From Myxococcales bacterium (GTDB taxonomy: Bacteria; Myxococcota_A; Polyangia; Polyangiales; Polyangiaceae): 64,000 nucleotides of DNA. The notes under the pieces were generated by a model. That model had not been told where the DNA came from and ran no database searches. It was given only the letters and a program-made list of their open reading frames with translations. Of this stretch, positions 57,101-64,000 are shown piece after piece. A program made the position numbers and the translations under genes. Numbering within the stretch: the first letter of the stretch is position 1; every line of letters starts with the position of its first letter. The stretch spans positions 1 through 64,000 of the forward strand of contig JANYHK010000099.1 in the NCBI GenBank assembly GCA_025359105.1, in the 5' to 3' direction.

Positions 57101-58108
57101 GGCGCCGGTCTCCTGTACGCCCCTGTCGGGCATGTTGAGGTTGAGGTGCGAGCCGTCACCGCCTTCAGCTTCATTTTCAGGCGGCGATCCGTCGATCCAG
57201 TTGCCGAGCTTCTCGCCGCCGTGCTCGACCACCTTGCCGAGCTTCTCCATCCCGACGACGCCGGCGCCGAGCCCGACGGACGCCTTGGCCACCTGCCCCG
57301 CGGTCAATGCCGTACCGCTGGCCAAGGCGGCCTTCTCGGCCCCTGCCACGGAGAGCCGCGTGAGCACCGCCTTGCCAGCGCCCGTCGCGACGAGGCGCGT
57401 CATCATCGTCTGACTGAGGCCGCGCACGGCCGCCCCTCCGAGGCCCCTTGCGGCCGCCGCGGCGAGGCCGGCAATGGCGGCGCCCGCGATCGCGGCGGCG
57501 ACCGCGAAGCCCATCGAGGCGTAACCGAACCACTCGGCCGTCACGTCGGCATAGTGGAGGGCTCTGTCGAACCAATCACCGCTCGCGGTGCTGACGCCGT
57601 TGTCCGCGGGCTCGCCGCCGATGAACGTGAACGTCGCCGCCTTGATGACCTTGCCCGAGCACGACGACTTGTCGTCGACGCGCGAGGCCGGCAGGTGCTT
57701 CATCGTGACGGTCTTGCTGCCCTGGCGCAGCTGCGCGACGTTGTGCGTCACCGGATCGCTCTGCCGCGCCGCCTGCATCGTCTCGATCTCGACGGAGACG
57801 AGGCCCTGCTTGATCTTGCTGCACGGGCTGCCGCCCTTGAGCGGAGGCGCGTCGAAGCTATGGCCGAACCGCCCGAGCCAGCCCGCCCCCATGGCAGCCA
57901 TCGCGATCGCACCTGTAGCCGCCGATGCGATGAGCAGCCCTCCGACGAGCGCGGGCAGGAGGCCGGCCGTCGCCACCGTGGCGACAACCAGCAGGACGCC
58001 GATGGCAAGACCGAGGGCCAGACCGCCCAGGAAGCCGAGCACACCCCAGAAAGCGGACGCGTGGGCGCCGACGTCGTCTCCCATCCTCGCGGCTTGAACG
58101 GCTCCCAT
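54149..58108 (-). CDS. prePAAR polymorphic toxin with three CPTC motifs (1319 aa)
   Basis: N-terminus MGAVQAARMGDDVGAH fits the prePAAR AARxxDxxxH pattern. A hydrophobic segment (20-75) follows, then a PAAR-like region starting QAARQSDPVTHN at 112-122. A second hydrophobic segment lies at 195-225. The rest is long Pro/Gly/Ala linker with unique modules at about 540-770, 830-1060 and 1130-1319. Identical CPTC motifs precede modules at 450, 807 and 1104. The last module contains HPNLTGGGQAHMAGEINY and NDSGRYG, a pattern I associate with toxin C-termini; its activity is unknown. An Eag-type chaperone gene lies upstream, and the stop is coupled to an immunity candidate. Confidence 0.85.
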   Translation of the reverse strand: MGAVQAARMGDDVGAHASAFWGVLGFLGGLALGLAIGVLLVVATVATAGLLPALVGGLLIASAATGAIAMAAMGAGWLGRFGHSFDAPPLKGGSPCSKIKQGLVSVEIETMQAARQSDPVTHNVAQLRQGSKTVTMKHLPASRVDDKSSCSGKVIKAATFTFIGGEPADNGVSTASGDWFDRALHYADVTAEWFGYASMGFAVAAAIAGAAIAGLAAAAARGLGGAAVRGLSQTMMTRLVATGAGKAVLTRLSVAGAEKAALASGTALTAGQVAKASVGLGAGVVGMEKLGKVVEHGGEKLGNWIDGSPPENEAEGGDGSHLNLNMPDRGVQETGATDPETLARHRWRDFLARGSGLGMAVAAHKTGEYLAERSLHGKGGHAEGEGGHGKSGPTAEKTGPTVEPAKVGADLATPPKPPPPEAPLATTRPAQKALPPAPEMKLLAPPKDPCPTCTAAAEAKGTAEVAGTARTGEAGAKVEPNAEPTGKGAEHYEETVGGDKDAPAPKKTTTTTEPENTTAPKVEEPPAKPLVDEAPPKPKPEVDPNFRSPNHAAEVANTKSATQRMYDAGPNEWVATGNKSDGVLVQRGLTGDYSSGRSGIGEAVDVINGEHQGKQTVSLVGDEANGPKVTDETTSMYNDPLAVRGRVPAEALEAGRTDAEALTSRAIRPGEVQEVGSFSPTTEADAPLADWARSYTKLQDKLGITPEPGSRGAQFRAEYEKAQSVAKYGEHDGIGQPLLNRAEVDAAIADVARRYTKNGEMAPGKTPKGPARIEGDLGPGGKGKSGESSTGGGVGAAAEVANKTKECPTCSSGADAPKASELAKEVKSAGETTGEGAGGAGAMSAAERTHIIEKISGKTGADILNHPLRQEYMGKVEGLAGKAEQLRAQGKSSQEVAHDLWQARRDIGVEYKHLTPEALRDYIYKVNEERYGDPLGPKFEDLFQKNLKQPMDSATGKPVPKGEAPKGEIYYRTADEAYDAIAKSSATPNKQVNNLLGDFPEWLKKQPDEYLKKVAGPDAEVAAVKPPPPEESPPVAPPPPKAEPAPVAKTAAEDGTTPKTAPKSGDGQLEVDAGESGKGKSNDAVGGGGGAAFEEPPHPPADNCPTCAKTKGEAGPAANPDPSPTGKGGKGGGAAATTTPGSPPELLVRTGKLVEPSIVRPPEGGIKADGTPLGGKPLLPPSTQESRPGQPVTLDPNKRYLWALPEDGTLRVAEQGAFTKVVDGQEVTVPRTGHPNLTGGGQAHMAGEINYDPATKTWVMDNDSGRYGFDRSRTQDNLTSSGEILTRNGVVDASTGKPANFQTNWIPPDDTPQHSPATR

Positions 58109-58150
58109 GCAGCGTAAACTCCAGTTCTGTGCTCGTGGCTCGTTGGTCGA

Positions 58151-58648
58151 CTACGGACGGGTGACGGACACGTTCGGGGCGTCGGGCGGCGAGACCCAGT
58201 CCTTCGTGTAGAGCTTGAAGAAGGCCTTGTGCGGGATGTTGGTGGCGATCGACGCGGCGACGTCGATGTCCTCCGGGTCGTTGTCGTACGGGTTCGCTCC
58301 GACGCCGAGGCGGTTCTCGTACTCGAACGCGAAGACGGGCGCGTCGTGCTCGAACAGCGTGAAGACGCGCTTGTGACCGGGTTCGTGCGCAGGCAGAGTC
58401 GCCGTCACCTGCCCGTGGCGCCCGAGCACGCGCGCGTCGTCGTGGAAAAGGACAGGGCCGCCCGGCGAAGCGAAGATGCCGAGCACGTGCTTGCCCTCGC
58501 GCATGTAGCCGCCGAACGTCGCCCGCAAGCCACGCCGTTCGAGCTCGCGGCGCGAGAGAATCGCGAACGCGCCCGTGTCCGGCTGGTATTCGAGCACCTC
58601 GCCCGTGTCGTCGTAGCTGACGAGGAAGACTTTGTGCGGCGTCACCAT
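58151..58648 (-). CDS. small protein between Eag chaperone and prePAAR toxin, unknown
   Basis: 165 residues, soluble, not recognised. A beta-rich body (KVFLVSYDDTGEVLEYQPDT; GKHVLGIFASPGGPVLFHDD; RVFTLFEHDAPVFAFEYENR) is followed by a helical end (EDIDVAASIATNIPHKAFFK). It starts 3 bases after the chaperone stop and ends 42 bases before the toxin, so it is probably part of the same operon. It could be a second loading factor or an immunity protein. Confidence 0.65.
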   Translation of the reverse strand: MVTPHKVFLVSYDDTGEVLEYQPDTGAFAILSRRELERRGLRATFGGYMREGKHVLGIFASPGGPVLFHDDARVLGRHGQVTATLPAHEPGHKRVFTLFEHDAPVFAFEYENRLGVGANPYDNDPEDIDVAASIATNIPHKAFFKLYTKDWVSPPDAPNVSVTRP

Positions 58649-58651
58649 GGC

Positions 58652-59206
58652 CTACCGTCGCGACCCGGGGCCACCGCGGAAGCCCGGCATGGGGACGAGT
58701 GGCGCGTCTTCGCGAGGCGGCGACGTCGGCGGCGGCGCGCCCTTCGGCGGCGGCGCGAAGCCCGCGCCGAACTTGACGCTCTGGAGGATCTGGTTGAAGA
58801 GCGGGCGCACGCGCGGCGCTTCGTCGGGGGTCGTCGTCGTGGTGAACGTCGTCACGCTCGACCCCTGCTCCGCCGGGCGCTCCGCGAGGGTCATCGACTG
58901 CTCCAGCACCCCGATGTGGCTCACCCACGAATACCGGAGGTAGATCGCCTGCTGGCCGCCAAGCTCGGTCTCACGGCTCTCGAGCAGATCGAAGTCCTTC
59001 AGCTGCTTACCGAGCTCGAGGAGCTGCCGGTCGGCGTGCGTGCGCAGCGTGTCGGTGGCGCGAAGGGGCTCCCGGGTCATGACGATGTTCGGCGCGCTTT
59101 CCTTGTTCTTGGGCAGATCGTACGGGACCGTGTACGCGACGAAGGTTCGGTCGACCCACTCGGGCGGGGGATCGAACGAGACGTCCTTGTCCTGGTAGCG
59201 GGGCAT
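58652..59206 (-). CDS. DUF1795/DcrB-family Eag-type effector chaperone
   Basis: 184 residues. It reads as one DUF1795 unit: YQDKDVSFDPPPEWVDRTFV, then NIVMTREPLRATDTLRTHAD, an amphipathic helix (QLLELGKQLKDFDLLES), a beta-return (AIYLRYSWVSHIGVLEQSMT) and the closing PLFNQILQSVKF. A Pro-rich tail follows. EagR chaperones of this family shield the membrane segments of prePAAR effectors. The prePAAR toxin two genes downstream, with its two hydrophobic segments, is the obvious client. Confidence 0.85.
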   Translation of the reverse strand: MPRYQDKDVSFDPPPEWVDRTFVAYTVPYDLPKNKESAPNIVMTREPLRATDTLRTHADRQLLELGKQLKDFDLLESRETELGGQQAIYLRYSWVSHIGVLEQSMTLAERPAEQGSSVTTFTTTTTPDEAPRVRPLFNQILQSVKFGAGFAPPPKGAPPPTSPPREDAPLVPMPGFRGGPGSRR

Positions 59207-59324
59207 CTGGATTCGCTGCTTCTTTTGCGTTGGGGGCGAGGCGGCTATCCCCCCATATGAGTAATACCGTGGCGCGACCCGAAACCTGCCTGCCTTGCCG
59301 TATTGGGGCCGGTTTTGAGAGGGC

Positions 59325-59377
59325 GGTAACGCCTGGACTCCCCGCAGGATACAGCACGCCGATGGTGGGGCGTTACC
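59325..59377. repeat. 9-base inverted repeat upstream of the Eag operon
   Basis: ggtaacgcc (59325-59333) and ggcgttacc (59369-59377) are perfect complements separated by 35 bases. The right arm covers the stop codon of the 408-residue gene. It could be a weak terminator stem or a spaced binding site; the evidence is thin. Confidence 0.3.
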
Positions 59378-60599
59378 CCGGAACGAGCCCCTCGAAGGCC
59401 AGGGAGGCCACGGCGCCGTCCTCGACGCGGTACGTCAGGTAGAGCATGTAGGTCTGAAGGCGATACGCGACCGTCGCGTGGGGCTCCCCTCCCCACGTGT
59501 CCAGGTCGAAGGGTGTGCCAGGACCAAACCACTGGCGCAGGGCCTCGGCATCGGCCGACGGATCGTCGCAGGCCAGAAGCAGGCTCGGCGCCCCGACGCG
59601 GCCCGAGGGCAGCCGGAGGCGGACCGCCGGGAGCGTCCGCCCTGCCGCGTCGGCCCGCAAGGTTGCGATGAACGGGTTGTCTTCGTGCGGATCCGGCCGG
59701 AGCTGGAGCACGAGGGCCCGCCCCACCCGCTCTGGGTCGAGCGTATCGAGGGCGTCCAGACGCTGGACGACGTCCACGATGTCCTGAGGCAGCGCCAAGC
59801 CCACGCCGGGCGGCCGCGGGGCAAAGGCGCGCGCGAGGAGGTCGGCGGCGAGGGGCCCGCGCCCGATCTGGAACGTCCGGCCCTCCGGGCCGTCCGTCGA
59901 GGCGGCGATGGCGGCGATCGTGCTGGCTCGGGAGCGCCCTCCCTCGACGAAGCCCAAATAGGCGCCGAGTTGGGTGCCGCGGAGACCGGGCCCACCGATG
60001 TCCCCGCTGCCGGCCGCGATCAGCTCGTCGCGAACGATGGCCGCCTCCAGGCGCGCTTCCGCGTCGCGAAGGAGGATCCGGACCGTGTTGTCATGGATGA
60101 AGGCTGCGTCCTCCGGCCGCTCGAGGGGCAGCGGCTGCGTCGACGCATGCGCGAGCGCGACGCCGTGGGCGAGCCCGGCGAGGAGAGAGGCCCCCGCATT
60201 GCCGTCGACCGCGAGGATGTTGGGCCCGCGGCGACAGCACGAGCGCCGGACGGTGGGCGCGATGGAGATCGACCACCCTGCGCCCTGAACATCGGCGAGC
60301 GCCGCGCGGAACGTCGGCGCGCGCGACAGGCGCGCGAGCGCGGGCGCGAGATCGGGGGCCTTCGGCGGGCGGGCCGGCGCCGCGTCCACGTCCGGCAAAT
60401 CCCAGACCGTCGGGGTGGCGGCTGCGTGCGCGCGGGCTGGGACGGGCGCGCCGGTACGGGTGAGCCGCGTGCCGTCCTTGGCGAAGAATTGAGCGAACGC
60501 TCCGGAGGCCGAACCCGCCCCGCTTCCTCGCGTGATCTTCATTCGGACCCGCCCGGCGTCGTCACGCTCGTAGTACGGGGGCTTGCTCGGACCACTCAT
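59373..60599 (-). CDS. unknown protein at the head of the prePAAR module (408 aa)
   Basis: Not recognised. The start ATG 60599 has an excellent GGGAGAGGG. The N-terminal 85 residues are basic, then Ala/Pro-rich (RTGAPVPARAHAAATPT). The C-terminal part is a mixed alpha/beta domain (SISIAPTVRRSCCRRGPNIL; AAIVRDELIAAGSGDIGGPG; RALVLQLRPDPHEDNPFIAT) ending in a beta-rich tail. No signal peptide. It is divergent from the next operon (65 bases) and lies 166 bases before the chaperone gene. It might be an effector or a regulator; undecided. Confidence 0.6.
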   Translation of the reverse strand: MSGPSKPPYYERDDAGRVRMKITRGSGAGSASGAFAQFFAKDGTRLTRTGAPVPARAHAAATPTVWDLPDVDAAPARPPKAPDLAPALARLSRAPTFRAALADVQGAGWSISIAPTVRRSCCRRGPNILAVDGNAGASLLAGLAHGVALAHASTQPLPLERPEDAAFIHDNTVRILLRDAEARLEAAIVRDELIAAGSGDIGGPGLRGTQLGAYLGFVEGGRSRASTIAAIAASTDGPEGRTFQIGRGPLAADLLARAFAPRPPGVGLALPQDIVDVVQRLDALDTLDPERVGRALVLQLRPDPHEDNPFIATLRADAAGRTLPAVRLRLPSGRVGAPSLLLACDDPSADAEALRQWFGPGTPFDLDTWGGEPHATVAYRLQTYMLYLTYRVEDGAVASLAFEGLVPG

Positions 60600-60664
60600 T
60601 CCCTCTCCCAGCTTACGCCGGTCGCGTGCGTTGTGGCGCGCGCAAAACGAGGTAGGCTGGCGGC

Positions 60665-61213
60665 ATGTCCGCGCTTCGACCGCCGGGGTTCGCCGTCGTC
60701 GCCGTCGCCGACGTCGCGATGCGCAGCTACTCCGAGCTGCCCGGGCTCGAGGACGTGAACCTCGAAGACAGCCTGGTCCGCGAGATCGTGGAGACGCAGA
60801 ACTACGTGAGCTTCACCCTGACCGTCGTGCTCCGTCCCACCCACCCGTGCTACGGACCGCCGATCCCGGACGAACGGCATTGCTTCCGCGCCGGCACCCT
60901 GACCTTCCCCCACGCCGTCGCGCGCAACTGGACCGCGCGCGCCGCGTCGGCGTTCGTGGACGGCGCGGGCGCGGTCGACTGGGGAAACATCGACCGCTTC
61001 GTCGCCGACCCCCGCGGCTTCTACCACCTCGAAGGCGAGTGGGGTGCCGTGGACATCACGTCCGGCGCCCCGCAGCTCGACGTGCTCGCCACCGAGAACG
61101 CCGAGCACGCCCAAAAGCGGCAGGAGCTCGCCGCCTGGATCGAAGGGCGAGCCCTCTCCGACGCCCACGAGCACGAGCTCCCGCACGATGACGGACACCA
61201 CCATGACCACTAG
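60665..61213 (+). CDS. unknown protein with a histidine-rich C-terminus
   Basis: 182 residues, not recognised. ATG 60665 follows GAGGT at nine bases. The core is beta-rich (VSFTLTVVLRPTHPCYGPPI; VDWGNIDRFVADPRGFYHLE). The last 18 residues contain eight His with Asp and Glu (DAHEHELPHDDGHHHDH), a likely metal-binding tail. It is the first gene of a two-gene plus-strand operon with an Eag-like protein, nine bases apart. Confidence 0.65.
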   Translation: MSALRPPGFAVVAVADVAMRSYSELPGLEDVNLEDSLVREIVETQNYVSFTLTVVLRPTHPCYGPPIPDERHCFRAGTLTFPHAVARNWTARAASAFVDGAGAVDWGNIDRFVADPRGFYHLEGEWGAVDITSGAPQLDVLATENAEHAQKRQELAAWIEGRALSDAHEHELPHDDGHHHDH

Positions 61214-61222
61214 GCGAGAAGC

Positions 61223-61681
61223 ATGACGCGTCACACGCTCGACGAGCTGCACTTCGACCTCGCGGACGAGTTGACGCTGGTGGGGGTGATCCGACTGCGC
61301 ACCGACAAGGGCGACGGCTTCACGCCGAACCTCGTGGTGACGCGCGACCGGCTGAGGCCAGAAGAAGCCCTCTCCACGTACGTGGACCGGCAGCTCATCG
61401 AGCTCGCCAAGAAGCTCCGTCGCTTCGTCATCCGCACCCGCACCACCGGGACCGTCGGCGGCGTCTCGTCGTTCGAGATTTCGTGCACGTGGCAGGGCTC
61501 GCAGGGCCCGATCGATCAGCTCCTGACCGTCGTTCCGCGGGCCCCGCCCGCGGTCCTCACGTTCACCGCCACCGCGCCCAAGAACCAGAGCGAGGCGGCG
61601 TTCCGGAGCTTCCGAGCGATCCTCGCCACGCTGTCGTTCGACGGCTCCGCCGCCTCGGCCGACGACGCGCCCGCGACGTAG
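61223..61681 (+). CDS. second DUF1795/Eag-like chaperone without adjacent toxin
   Basis: 152 residues with the same order as the chaperone at 58652-59206: FTPNLVVTRDRLRPEEALST, an amphipathic helix (QLIELAKKLRRFVIRT), a beta-return (GGVSSFEISCTWQGSQGPI) and the closing FRSFRAILATLSF. It is preceded by the His-rich gene and followed by a TPR gene, with no PAAR toxin. It may serve the same toxin as a second subunit, or a client elsewhere. The start follows GCGAGAAG. Confidence 0.78.
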   Translation: MTRHTLDELHFDLADELTLVGVIRLRTDKGDGFTPNLVVTRDRLRPEEALSTYVDRQLIELAKKLRRFVIRTRTTGTVGGVSSFEISCTWQGSQGPIDQLLTVVPRAPPAVLTFTATAPKNQSEAAFRSFRAILATLSFDGSAASADDAPAT

Positions 61682-61739
61682 CGCCGGTCGGGTGGTTAAC
61701 GTGCCGCGTCGACCGTGTGATCGGGTATCCTAGGCGGCG

Positions 61740-64000
61740 ATGGCCGATCCGCAGCTCGCGCGGACTATCGATCTGCTGACGACCCAGCTTTTGATCCACC
61801 CGAACGATCCGCACAAGCGGTTCCAGCTCGGGATGGCTTATCGGAACAGCGGGGATCTTCAGGAGGCGATCAAAGCGTACAAGCGCGCGATCACGGCCAA
61901 GCCGGATCACGCAGAGGCGCACTTCCATCTCGGAATAACCCACAAGATGGCGGGCGACTGGACGGCGGCGGTCGCGTCGCTCGAGCAAGCCGTCACGCAC
62001 AAGCCGGCGCTCGTCGAAGCGCACGCGCAGCTCGCGCTCGGACTCACGCACCTCGGCAGGGCCGACGAAGCCATCGCCGAGTACAGCCGCGCCCTCGAGC
62101 TCAACCCCGAGCACGCCGCCGCGCGGCGCGAGATCGGCCTCCTCCAGTTCCGGCAGGGCGCGTACGCCGACGCCGCAGAGCGCCTGTACAAGGCGGCAGA
62201 GGCGGAGCCGGACAACGTCGAGCTCTACCTGCGCCTCGGGCTCGCCTACAACCGGCTCGCCCGCTATGCGCCCGCGAAGGCCGCGCTCGCCGAGGCGATC
62301 ACGCTGAACGAGTCGGCGGAGGCCTACAAGGGCCTCGTCGAGGCGTACGCGCGCACGCACGACTACCTCGAGGCCGTGCAGGCCGCGCGCAAGGCGATCG
62401 CCCTCGATGCCAAGGACGCCACGTCCCACGCCGAGCTCGCCAAGAACCTCGCAGCGCTCGAGCGCGACAAGGAGGCGCTCGTCGCGCTCAAGACCGCCCT
62501 CGAGCTCACGCCCGACGATCCAGAGCTGCACGTCGCGCACGGCATGTGCCTGATGCGCCTGAAGGACTGGGCGGGTGCGGAGGCCGCCTACCGCGAGGCC
62601 GTCCGCCTGTCGCCGGACGCCGCGCCGCCCCACGCCGGTCTCGGCAACGTGCTCAACGCCCTCGAGCGCTGGACGGACGCGCTCGACGAGCTCGAAATCG
62701 CGACCAAGATCGACCCGAGCTCCACGCCGGCTTTCGCCGGGCTCGGCCTCACGTACAAGAAGCTGGGCCGACTCCCGGAGGCCATCGCCGCCCTGCAGCG
62801 CGCCGACGAGCTCAACCCCGAGGGCCCGGACCTGCGGTACACGATCGCGCTCCACCACATCGAGCTCGGTAACCTGCCCCAGGCGATGGACGCGCTCGCG
62901 CGCGTGCTCGAAGTGAAGAAGGACCACGCCGACGCGTTGATGAAGCTCGGCGAGCTCCGCGTCGGCGCCGAGCAGTGGCTCGAGGCGATCGAGCCGCTCA
63001 AGGCGGCGGTGAAGATCCGCGCCGAGTTCTCCCACGCCTACCAGCTCCTCGCGACGGCTCTGCGCAAGCTCGGTCGCCACGCCGAGGCGATCGAGGCCTT
63101 CAAGCACGCCGTCGGCAAGGAGCCCACCGACTTCGACTCCGTGCTCGAGATGGGGCGCAGCCAGGCGGCCGCCGACAACGACAAGGAAGCGGCCGCGACG
63201 TTCGAGCGCGCGCTCGAGCTCAAGCCCGACCAGCCCGACGCGCTGTTCGAGCTCGGGATGTCCTGCGCACGCATGCGCGAGCATGCCGACTCCGTCGACG
63301 CCCTCGTCCGCGTGACCAAGCTCCGACCAAACGACCAGCCCGCCGTCTACCAGCTCGGCATCGAGTACCACGCCCTGCACCGCTACGACGACGCCGCCCT
63401 CGCGATCGAGCGGTCGCTGAAGCTCAAGCCGGGTGACTTCGACGCGCAGCGCCTGCTCGGCATGATCCTCGCGGACGCCGGCATGGACCAGCTCGCGGTC
63501 GACGCCTTCGAGAAAGCGCACTGGCTGAAGCAGAACGACGGCGAGATCCGGCGGCGCATGGGCGTGACCCTGCGCAAGCTGGGACGCACGCGCGAGGCGG
63601 TGCAAGCGCTCGAGGACGCTGCGCGCATCAACCCCGACGACGCCGAGACGCACTTCGCGATCGGCCTCGCGATGAACGAGCTGAACCGACCGGGCGACGC
63701 GAAGACGCGCTTCGAGCGGGCGGTCGCGCTCGCCCCCGAGCGCGCCGACGTGCAGCTCGAGCTCGGGAAGATGCTCGACCACTTCGGCGAGACCGAGCGT
63801 GCCACCGTCGCCTTCCGCGAGGCGACCCGACTCCGGCCCGAAGACGCCGAGGCGTACGAGCTGGCGGGCTACGCCTTCATGAAGATCGAGTCCTTCGCGG
63901 AGGCCGCGGCCGCGTTCAAGCACCTGACGCGCTTGCGCCCCGGCGACGCCGTCGCCCTGTTCGATCTCGGCGCCGCGCTGACGCGCACCGGCCAGGATCA
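61740..64000 (+). CDS. long TPR-repeat protein, 3' end outside window
   Basis: ATG 61740 opens a frame that is still open at the window end (753 codons visible). It is almost entirely consecutive 34-residue TPR units, about twenty: HKRFQLGMAYRNSGDLQEAI, AEAHFHLGITHKMAGDWTAA, VEAHAQLALGLTHLGRADEA, ELYLRLGLAYNRLARYAPAK, and so on. No signal peptide. Such long arrays form superhelical scaffolds that bind many partners; no specific role can be assigned. A divergent-looking or independent start (58 bases after the Eag-like gene) suggests its own promoter. Confidence 0.9.
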   Translation, partial: MADPQLARTIDLLTTQLLIHPNDPHKRFQLGMAYRNSGDLQEAIKAYKRAITAKPDHAEAHFHLGITHKMAGDWTAAVASLEQAVTHKPALVEAHAQLALGLTHLGRADEAIAEYSRALELNPEHAAARREIGLLQFRQGAYADAAERLYKAAEAEPDNVELYLRLGLAYNRLARYAPAKAALAEAITLNESAEAYKGLVEAYARTHDYLEAVQAARKAIALDAKDATSHAELAKNLAALERDKEALVALKTALELTPDDPELHVAHGMCLMRLKDWAGAEAAYREAVRLSPDAAPPHAGLGNVLNALERWTDALDELEIATKIDPSSTPAFAGLGLTYKKLGRLPEAIAALQRADELNPEGPDLRYTIALHHIELGNLPQAMDALARVLEVKKDHADALMKLGELRVGAEQWLEAIEPLKAAVKIRAEFSHAYQLLATALRKLGRHAEAIEAFKHAVGKEPTDFDSVLEMGRSQAAADNDKEAAATFERALELKPDQPDALFELGMSCARMREHADSVDALVRVTKLRPNDQPAVYQLGIEYHALHRYDDAALAIERSLKLKPGDFDAQRLLGMILADAGMDQLAVDAFEKAHWLKQNDGEIRRRMGVTLRKLGRTREAVQALEDAARINPDDAETHFAIGLAMNELNRPGDAKTRFERAVALAPERADVQLELGKMLDHFGETERATVAFREATRLRPEDAEAYELAGYAFMKIESFAEAAAAFKHLTRLRPGDAVALFDLGAALTRTGQD

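Overview
The window is very G+C-rich, densely packed chromosomal DNA with frequent GTG starts and many 1-8 base gene overlaps. Gene content suggests a myxobacterium (Myxococcota, probably the Polyangiales/Sorangium-Labilithrix side). The clues are PATAN (DUF4388) and PilZ regulators, a receiver-PEGA fusion, many lipoproteins, an SUMF1-type protein, and large families of VgrG, Rhs and DUF2169 proteins. This is inference from gene content; no rRNA, tRNA, IS element or CRISPR array was seen. No gene-free gap exceeds 300 bases.

The left end (1-14.6 kb) is mostly ordinary chromosome. It holds a sigma-70 family factor (cut by the window edge), an SUMF1-domain lipoprotein, a DacB-type D,D-peptidase divergent from a solute-binding lipoprotein, and a two-gene tyrosine-catabolism operon (hppD-hmgA). 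It also holds CTP synthase (pyrG), a PilZ/PATAN protein and a secreted phosphoesterase.

From 14.8 to 61.7 kb the window is dominated by a type VI secretion (T6SS) spike and effector island without any core sheath, baseplate or membrane-complex gene. A minus-strand chain from 33921 down to 14816 encodes two VgrGs, a DUF6484-like protein, a PAAR-like protein, an Rhs toxin with a coupled immunity candidate, a decayed immunity-gene array and a DUF2169 protein. It continues with a helical-repeat protein, an OmpA-like protein, a 999-residue HELGH metallopeptidase-like protein and a beta-propeller lipoprotein. Most junctions overlap (ATGA, TGATG, TAGTG), so the set is probably translationally coupled. 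Divergently, a third VgrG is coupled to a catalytically dead ketosynthase-like protein and a HEAT-repeat protein.

At 39-44.5 kb lie an outer-membrane-like protein, a double-receiver/PATAN/PEGA protein and a TPR protein. A second plus-strand spike operon follows (44.7-51.6 kb): an unknown repeat protein, a beta-helix protein and two tandem, closely similar VgrGs. A third effector module (54.1-60.6 kb, minus) pairs a prePAAR toxin of 1319 residues carrying three CPTC motifs with an upstream DUF1795 (Eag-type) chaperone and a downstream coupled immunity candidate. A second Eag-like gene stands without its own toxin at 61.2 kb. The window ends inside a very long TPR protein.

The likely logic is that VgrG and PAAR proteins form spike tips, DUF2169 and DUF1795 proteins load cargo, and Rhs, prePAAR and possibly metallopeptidase proteins are the cargo. 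Small genes directly after the toxins protect the producer.
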